64,000 bases of DNA from Mactromeris polynyma. Its lineage: Eukaryota; Mollusca; Bivalvia; Venerida; Mactridae. Within the stretch, counting starts at the first letter, position 1, and each line of letters opens with the position of its first letter. The DNA lies in contig JASFXZ010000003.1 of NCBI GenBank assembly GCA_032209605.1, positions 29,786,762-29,850,761 of the forward strand, given 5' to 3'. A model generated the notes under the pieces. The model saw only the letters and a list, made by a program, of their open reading frames with translations. It was not told the DNA's origin and ran no database searches. The position numbers and the translations under genes are program-made. Below, piece by piece: positions 12,001 to 21,000 of the stretch.

Positions 12001-15000
12001 TATACCACAGGAGTTTGAAATCAGGTTATCTCCCCTTCTATATCCCTTTATAGTATTTATTGGAAAGGTCACTGTAAATCACTTTATTTTTGTTAATGCG
12101 TGAATCCGAAAACTCACGAATTCAAAATTCTCACGAAAATCATGAATGTCCAAATTTGATGCAAATCCGAAATTGTGTTTATTCTGTTAGAAATGTATAA
12201 CACTAGCAATGTGAGTGTATAACGATTTAATTTGTAAATAGATGTTCAAACAACAACAAGAACCATTTCAATCTCGAATGTGCAATGGAGGAAAGTAGCG
12301 ATTTCATAATTTCGCGAAATACTTAATGGGTAAGACATTCGCGAAAATTTTATGTCGCGAAAAAAATAAAATTAGTGATTTACAGTAGTTACAATATCCT
12401 ATGTATTATACATTACAATACTGTGCATTTTTAATTTCATACTGACAGATTCTCTTTATTGATGTATCACTTCAACCAGACAATACATCTCTGGGTTTGA
12501 TTAAAGTGAGTAGCATTGAAGAAGCTAGGTTTGCTATTTGTCAATTTCATCGTAAGAAGATTGGATATAAGAGAATTCATGTCACTTTGAAAAATGAAGA
12601 TGTAACAAAAACTGTTTCTACTGTCAGGTTTGTATAAATAAAACATAATTTTGATTACTCATTTCTCTTTACGATTAGTCAGAAGTGTATATATCTACAG
12701 TGAGTGTATATGTATCATATGTACATGATACATGTATCGTAACAATTGACTTTTTTTGTATACTTCATATGAAATTTTACCGCCTGCTATTTTATTCCAA
12801 CATTTTGTGATCTAAACTCCCAATTCTGTTTAGTTGCTGTCTTTATTGTTTCAAAGAACAAAGAAAAAGTAATGCATGTTATTTGTTTTAATGTATCTCA
12901 AATACAATGTAAGGTTGTTGTATCAGTAAAATGAGATGAATGAGAAGACAATAGCATATTTTTTTGTTTTAATCATGTTATTCAATTCTCAATTCCTTAC
13001 AGTGTCCTAAACAAAATACTGTAATACATGGTGGATACATTCATTTCAGATCTGAAGCTATTGCCTTACTATCGGAAGCCAAGGACAATATATTGCCTCT
13101 CTTCAAATTTATAGAACTATTTAACAAAAGGTAAACTTTTTCTTTAAAAGATTTGGTGTTACGTATGAGCCTGATTTTCATTTCCAGAATGTTTTTAAAT
13201 CGGTTGACTTTTAATTGTTTGACACCATATGCTACTGATGTAACCCAAGGCACTGAACCAGAACACCATACTCACATCACAACATAGTTGATATAGATGG
13301 AATTATCTGATGTCACTGCATACCACTGGTTGATTTTGTAGTGAATTACAGTAAACGCTCAATAGTAAGACAACATTTGGACCCTTGAAAACTGGTCTTA
13401 TTATTGGGGTGGTCTGAATATTGAGGTTGAATACAGAGTGAAACAGTGAAAATGGACTTGAAAATGGTGTTCTTAATTTTGAGGTGGTCTTACAATGGAG
13501 GTTTTACTGTATACAGTACAGTCACTGGGACATGTCTAACAACAACAGCAAAAGGCATAGACGATTTCCAACACCACCCCCACCCCTCCCCTCCAAAAAA
13601 CTTTTTCATTTTTTTTTCTAAACTGACAACAACAACTTAAGTCTTCAGGTGTGTCCCAACAATTTGTTTTTTATTCTTCGGGACCCTCCCTCCCTCCCTA
13701 AGAAACTGTGTCATCATTTTCTATAATGTTTGAGCATAGCACATCAGCTTTACTCACAATTCAGGTTAGATAACTTGTTGTTTCCGATATTTATGTTGTA
13801 CAGTGTCAAAACTTTTAACTTGTGTATAGGATCATGACTTACAAGGATTTACTTTAATTGTTGTTGTCAAGGTGATGTGATGTTTGAATAAAAAAATATA
13901 AAGAAAGTACTAAATATTGAAGTGTATTATCATTCTAGATTTAATCGTTCAGTGAGTGTAGCAGAGTTATACAGAATGAAGGATACGATAGAGATACGAG
14001 AACAAGGCGGGTCAGGTCGTATGATACATCTGGCACCGGAGCTGAGGAAAGCTGAATCAGTACACAGTGGGGAAGATGGAGAAGTTAGTATTCTAATTAT
14101 ATATATCCCAGGAATGTGTGTGGTAAATGATTAAGAGGAGTTATTTGATAGTCTGTTATAACGTTTGAACCAAAAAATTTGAAAACTTTTTCTTCTGAAT
14201 AAATTATCATGTCCCCTCTGATATTTATAACTAATGATTGTTTACTAGTATTTGTACAAGAAATAAAGTATCAGGCAAATGAAACTTGCCATGCCCTATA
14301 AATAGGCTTCGTTACAATTTACGTGGTTAGGTAACTTGGTGGTTTGGCATAGGTTTAGGAAGTGAAGAAGGCAAAATAAGTATATCTATGATTTGTATAT
14401 CGTGTTCAGGTACAAGAGATTATAGAACAAGCAGTATGCACCTATCATTGCCCTGAAGGAAGTGTGATGTACGCTGAAGCTGTAAATACGTCTATCCTAC
14501 CAAATGTAATGTTACAGTTGAAAACATTTGCTCCACAAGTTCACTCCCTTCTTCTGACACATGATGGAGATCTGCCATTGATGAGGTTAGTAATATGATA
14601 TTTTTTCTTACACTTATTTATTTTACATGGATTGTGAAACAAGATCTTACAACTCTTGATAACCACTTTCCAGAGTGTGTATACTGCTGAAAATTGCTTC
14701 AAATTGTTTGCGAAATGCAGTTGAGACTGTTGTTACATTTAAAAGTCTTGCACATAAATATTTATGCCTGCAAATGAAAAACATTAAACTGGATGATATT
14801 TTTGCAATTTTCCTGGATTTGCAAATTTCGGGAACAGTTCCTTGTCCAAAACTTTACTACTTGTACCATATGTTATTATCTGACCTTGGATTTCTACGTT
14901 TCCAGTTTCCCAGCGTGTTTCAGTGTAGAAGTGGCTCCTCTTGCATTTGTATATGAGGGTGGGATACCCCTGGAACATCTGATCAGTTGTGTACCTGGTG

Positions 15001-18000
15001 TACAGATCCTTGTATCCAACACTGGCATGAAGAAAGTTCACTGGGCAGAAAATAAACCTCCGTCTTCTCCAGGTGATTGTTAGACATTTTGTGTGTGCAT
15101 TCTGTTATACAGGGTGTTTCATTATATCTGTTACCATTACATGGGACTGTAACTTATTTATGTCTAGTATTTATCATGAAATATTATAATAAATTATATC
15201 AATTTAACAAGGATACATATGTACTTATTGAATTTGTTTAACCTCTTTACATCTGTGTAAAATCTTAGAAGTGTAAAACGTACTTTAAAATCTGAGAAGT
15301 GTTTTACATTTGTAAAAATTCAACACAAATGATGTGATGGAAGTAATGAAGAGAAATGTACAGATATTCTTATCTAGATTATTGCAATTCATATGCTACT
15401 GGTCTGATCTTGATGCTTGTAAATAATTTACTTATTTCAAATATCAGTTAGTTGAAACTTTGTTGTTTCTCATACTGAAAACAAGAATCGCTGCATTTTT
15501 CTTGAGTCGGGCGCGTAATTGCAAAAAAATAGTTTTTTACCTAATGAAAGTGTTCTTTTAATTTGTTAGATATGAGTCGTGGTGGCCAGCAGCTAGCTCA
15601 GTTCAGTAAGGAAATGCTGGATTTACTGAAGTCTGCACCATACTGTAGAATGTCATTCAGTAAGTTTATTCCGAGTTATCATCAACATTTTGGACGTCAG
15701 TGTCGAGTGGCTGACTATGGTTACAGTCGACTACAGGAAGTGTTTGAAGCCATACCTCATGTTCTACAGGTAATTCTTAAAACTTCATAAAAATAAAAAG
15801 ACTGATTTCTTAATAGAAAATAATTTATGTCATTTTTCCTTGTTTTCACGAACAATGTTCATGACTTTGTTTTCATGTCATATTAGTGAAGATTGATTCT
15901 GCATCTATTTGATTTTGATTAACTGATCCATGTCAGTTATTTGATGTAAATATTGAGGAATATTTTGAAATGTTCAAATATGTAATACACAAATACTTCA
16001 TGCTTCTTGTTATTTATTATTTTAGTCCTGGCATGCTCTACATAACAATAATATAAATTACCTTAGCTTTATTTAAAACCGATACATGTTAGGATATATC
16101 AACGATTTTCAATACACGCATAAATATCGATAAGGGAGAATGGGTGCAGTACAAAATGTGCCAAAATAGCATAACATCGCTTTGTAGTCGCTCACTTGTT
16201 AAACATTGCTCTAGTGGATAGCGCATTCCAAATGTCAACAAGAAGTTAAAATTATGGATTAAATACTTAAATGGTATCTTGTTATCCTAAAAATACAAGT
16301 TGAACATTTAAACATGTAGGGCATACACACAGAAACATACAGAAACATTGGAGTTAGTAGTCTATTAAAGGAATTTAGAAGTAGAATCGATATATCATCA
16401 ATATTTGTCTTTCAATATATCAATATCGTTGATATGCAATTCTGAATCAATGACGAGCCCTAATACATGTTTATTTCTATTCTATAGATGCTTGGATCAG
16501 GTGATAGAAAAGTTCTCACTCTTACACATAGAGCTCAAGTGAAGAGATTTATAGCTGATCTTCTCAAACTGTTGAAAAATATTCCTGGAAGGATGATCTA
16601 CTTATCCTCACTTTCTGATGAATTTTGTAAGTCAAAATGTTATACTCTGATGTTTGCGGTCATCTGTTGGTGAGACTGTTTGCATTTAACATTGGCATCT
16701 TTGTTTCTTTTTTTATACTTAATCTTTACTTTGCTGATAATTAATTGTTGCTCAAGATTCTAGGCATAATTGTACAATTTTAGTCTTGTGTCAATTTATA
16801 TTGAATTGTATATGCCTGTATTGACACTTTAACCTGAATGTGCATACTCTAGCATTCTTTGCAGTCGAATTTTCGTTTATTCGGCAACCTTGTATCCGAA
16901 TACTTGGTATCATCCGAAATAAATATCAGGTCCCGATGTATCTTCTTAGGCACGTCAAATTAAAAGAGGCTATTCGAAACCATATATTTTAGAGGTAAAA
17001 TTTCAGACCGGATGAATTCAAAGGAATGGGGTCCGACTGTATGTAGTAGAGGTATTTTGTTCTGTTGGTTTGATTTTGCTATCAGTTGGGTGTCTGTGTT
17101 TATAGATAGATTAAAGATTATGACGTAAGCAAATAAAAGGTTAAGTAAGAAATGTTATTTACAAACGGGATCCACTGTGATTGATTTCAACTATACATAT
17201 ATTGTTTCTGTTGTAGGTAAAATGTTCAACAAGAATTGGGATATAACAGAGTATGGTGTGTGTCATTTAGACGATATGTTGTCTGAAATACCTCCTGAAA
17301 CTGTGGAGGTTTGTATGATATTATGTTATACATTTTTCAAGTATCATCTAATCTAGTCCCCATGTTGTAACATGTGTACCTGGGTGTAATAAAGATATGT
17401 TCTGTTTAAAAAAATCCAAAAAAAAAAATCTAATCTTTACCACAGCATACTGATAAGCTTATCCTTAATCCTAAACATTATTTAAAGGAATGCACAGGGC
17501 AAGCCTACATCGGAACTTTGGTATTTGAATACATTGACTGATCTTTACTTAAAAATAAAATTTAATAAATATATTATTATTTTATGGTTTTGTATTTTTA
17601 CCATAGTAACAATATTTATCTGATTTTAGATTGTTGCAAATGAACATGACACCATAATATCACTTCCAAGAAAAGGTAAGGGATAAATAAGTTAATGCAA
17701 TTTTTGAAGCAGTGTGTCTGTTAGTGAGAACAGGTGTGTCTGTTAGTGAGAACAGACAAGTCAAATACTCTTCATCTAAATAAATGCATACACTAACATG
17801 TACCTTGTAGTATTGCGTCATCTAAATAAATGCATACACTAACATGTACCTTGTAGTATTGCGTCATCTAAATAAATGCATACACTAACATGTACCTTGT
17901 AGTATTGCGTTGTTGAGTTCTGCAATTTGTGAGGAGAAAACAATGTATTAAGTCATGCTGCTATACTCAAAGGGAAGAAGGTTTTGACCCTGATTTCTTC

Positions 18001-21000
18001 ATATTCCAAATGAGATCCGAGACGCATTTTTTAGTGATAGGATAGGAAAAATAGAGTTCTACCTAGCACTATTTAGGGAAAAGAAGTGGTGCTGTTTCTT
18101 ATAGTTTCTTAGTAGTTCTTATTTTTAGATAGGTTGCATGATCTTACAGTGCTAGCTTTGCTAAACAAAATGACACCCATATGGATCAATGTTGTCTGGT
18201 CTAATGGATGCCATTTTGTAGCTAGTGAAGCTTTCAAGCATTCTTTAGACAGATACCTTTTCTAACTATGCTAACTTTTCTCACTTACTTTTACTCCTTC
18301 TAAGAAACGCAAATTTTTCTCAAACTTATCAAGACCTGATTTTTCAGGTAAAAAACCCCAAATCCTATTAATCTAGATTCTGTGTTATAAGATATGCAAT
18401 ATAAAGTCTCTATATTACAATGTTAGTGAAAGTGGGGACTTTGTGATATTTTTAATAATAATTGTATTTACATCTGCTAAATCAATGAACACAATTATAT
18501 ATACAGATCAGAGTCCAGTAGAACATGAGAGGTTAAAGCAGTTTTCATTGGAAGTGGTTGATTTATTGAAGCACAGCCATCAATGTAGCATGTTATTCAA
18601 CAAGTTTGTACCAGCTTATCACCATCATTTCGGACACCAGTGTCGTGTTAGTGACTATGGTTTCACTAAATTACAGGATCTTTTCGAAGCTCTTCCACAA
18701 CTTATTGCAGTAAGTATATCCTTATATGAACATGAATAATATTCGCCTTGCTAACTTTATTTCAGACGAGTACTATCAGACAGTTATTACATGAGCCTCA
18801 TAGAAAATGCTTTCTTTGGAATATTTTTATAAACCACTGTTTTATATGCCTATGACATAGCTCTATTATTGAAAGCAAATTCGGTGATTTCTAAAATAAA
18901 TTCAACAAAATACCATAATGCTACTTTCTACAGTGTGCCTTTTGTGTTCCCAAAGTACTGTTCAATACAGATATAATATTATTCATACCATACCCCTGTA
19001 TATGCAAGTTGAGGGTGTATAGGAGTCATCTTACACTTGGTTCTGTGGTCTGTCCTTTGCTAATAAAATGTGGCAGAATACTGCCTTCAAGCATTACTTA
19101 GGCAATCAACTGGCACCTTGGTAGAACCACAGATCTTCTGTAAGCAGCTGGATAGCTTCCACAAATACAAATTTTACATTCCAGTTGTGAAGGGCAAGTG
19201 ATTTGAAGTCCCCATGAAATTCAGATTCATATACATATACTGTCATATACTATATTTACAGTTACATGATGAAGGTGAAGAGAAGGTTATATATTTAACG
19301 AAACCAGAACTACGCAAGGTTATTGGTGAGCATATTGTTAGTCTCCTAAAGAAGAACAAAGTACAATGTTACCCACTGGATAAGCTAATGAGTACATTCA
19401 TGCAGCACTACGGATACTCTCTTCCATTACATGAGTTAGATGTGGATTGTGTTGAACAGCTGATGATGAAATTGAAACATGCTCTAAAGGTTGGTTATTG
19501 TTTGTGGATATATAGAAGTACAGTCAGACCTCGTTTGAAACCATGTATTATACAAAATGAAGTTTTGGACCCGATGAATTCGACAAGGTCTGACTTTATA
19601 AAAGTCCTTACTGCGTGCTCCTTGTTTTGTAGAAGTTGATTTATCCTTAGGCCATTTGAATTTGTCTGTTGCTTGTAACATACCGAAAAAAGTTGATATG
19701 TGGAAATTTTCTGTTTGTGCATATTTTTCTTAGAGTCTTTTGTATAGAAACAGAGATGACCATACCTGACTCTCAGATATTTTAGTTGCAAGAATTTTCC
19801 AGTTGGGTCAAAAAAGTTAGGTTGATTACTTGAAAAATACGTAATTATTGGCCTTATTTTTTATTGCTATTGAATACTACATGAACTTCATTGTAATATG
19901 TATTGATTTTTCCATCTAACATCGCCCTGTAGTCTGGTAGATAAGATCCTTAGCAGAAATGTGTAACTTACTTTTGTAAATTTCAAGAGCTTGATTAAGT
20001 AATAGAGTCAAATGTGAAAACGTTTTTCTTACATATACATGCTCGTTGCAACTTGTGTTGAAAAAATATGTAAATCTGTTTTTATTTTGTACATTGTTTA
20101 TGCTCCAAACTTACTTTACATTTACAGTTGGAGCAATTTGATGGTAAACAGTACATTGTGTTGTCTGATAGAACCAGCGCTCCACCATTAGCTAGACAAG
20201 TTCTACAACTCTTGATGGATCAAAGTGGTGGTAGTCTCCCTTTGATGGAGTTATGTAGCAGATATAAGACTACATTTGGCATAGATCCTGATATTCAGAA
20301 GATCAAAGAGGAACTATTGGACTATGTACAGGTGTGATATTCAACATGTTTTATTTTTGAAGAAGTCAGATTTATCTAAGACGGAGAAAGTTGAGGAATG
20401 ATTAATATTAAAAAAGTAATGGTATTGATTGTCCAAAAACTGGAGGCTGGAGGCAAACATTATTGAACTCAACACTCTGTTTAAAGTTTGATTGAGCAAT
20501 AAATTCTCAATACTGCAATATTTTCTAGCATGGTTTTACAATAATTAAAATATTTTTACATTTACAGCAAAACCTTAATAATGCAACCACCCTTTGGGCC
20601 CTTGAAAACTGGTCTTATTATTGAGGTGGTTTAAATATTGAGTTTGAATAAAGAGTAAAAAAGTGAAAATGGATTTGAAGTGCGTTCTTAATTTTGAGGT
20701 GGTCTTTTTATTGAGGTGGTCTTTAAGTGTGATTTTACTGTGTATGAAATAATGTCTTCTTGTTTTCTGCAGATATCTGGTGACGATGAGTCGGGGGTTA
20801 TAAGCCTTACTCCTCTCCAAATTCTTGCACGAGATATCCGTGTCCTGCTACAGAATCATGGTAAAATGAGTCTATCAAAGTTTGAGAAATTATTCTGTCA
20901 GAAATATAATATAGAGATAAAGCCAGCACTGTATGGGTTCCCAACAACTGTAGCTTTACTGATGGCTATACCTCATGTGATCAGTATTAAAGGCAAAGGA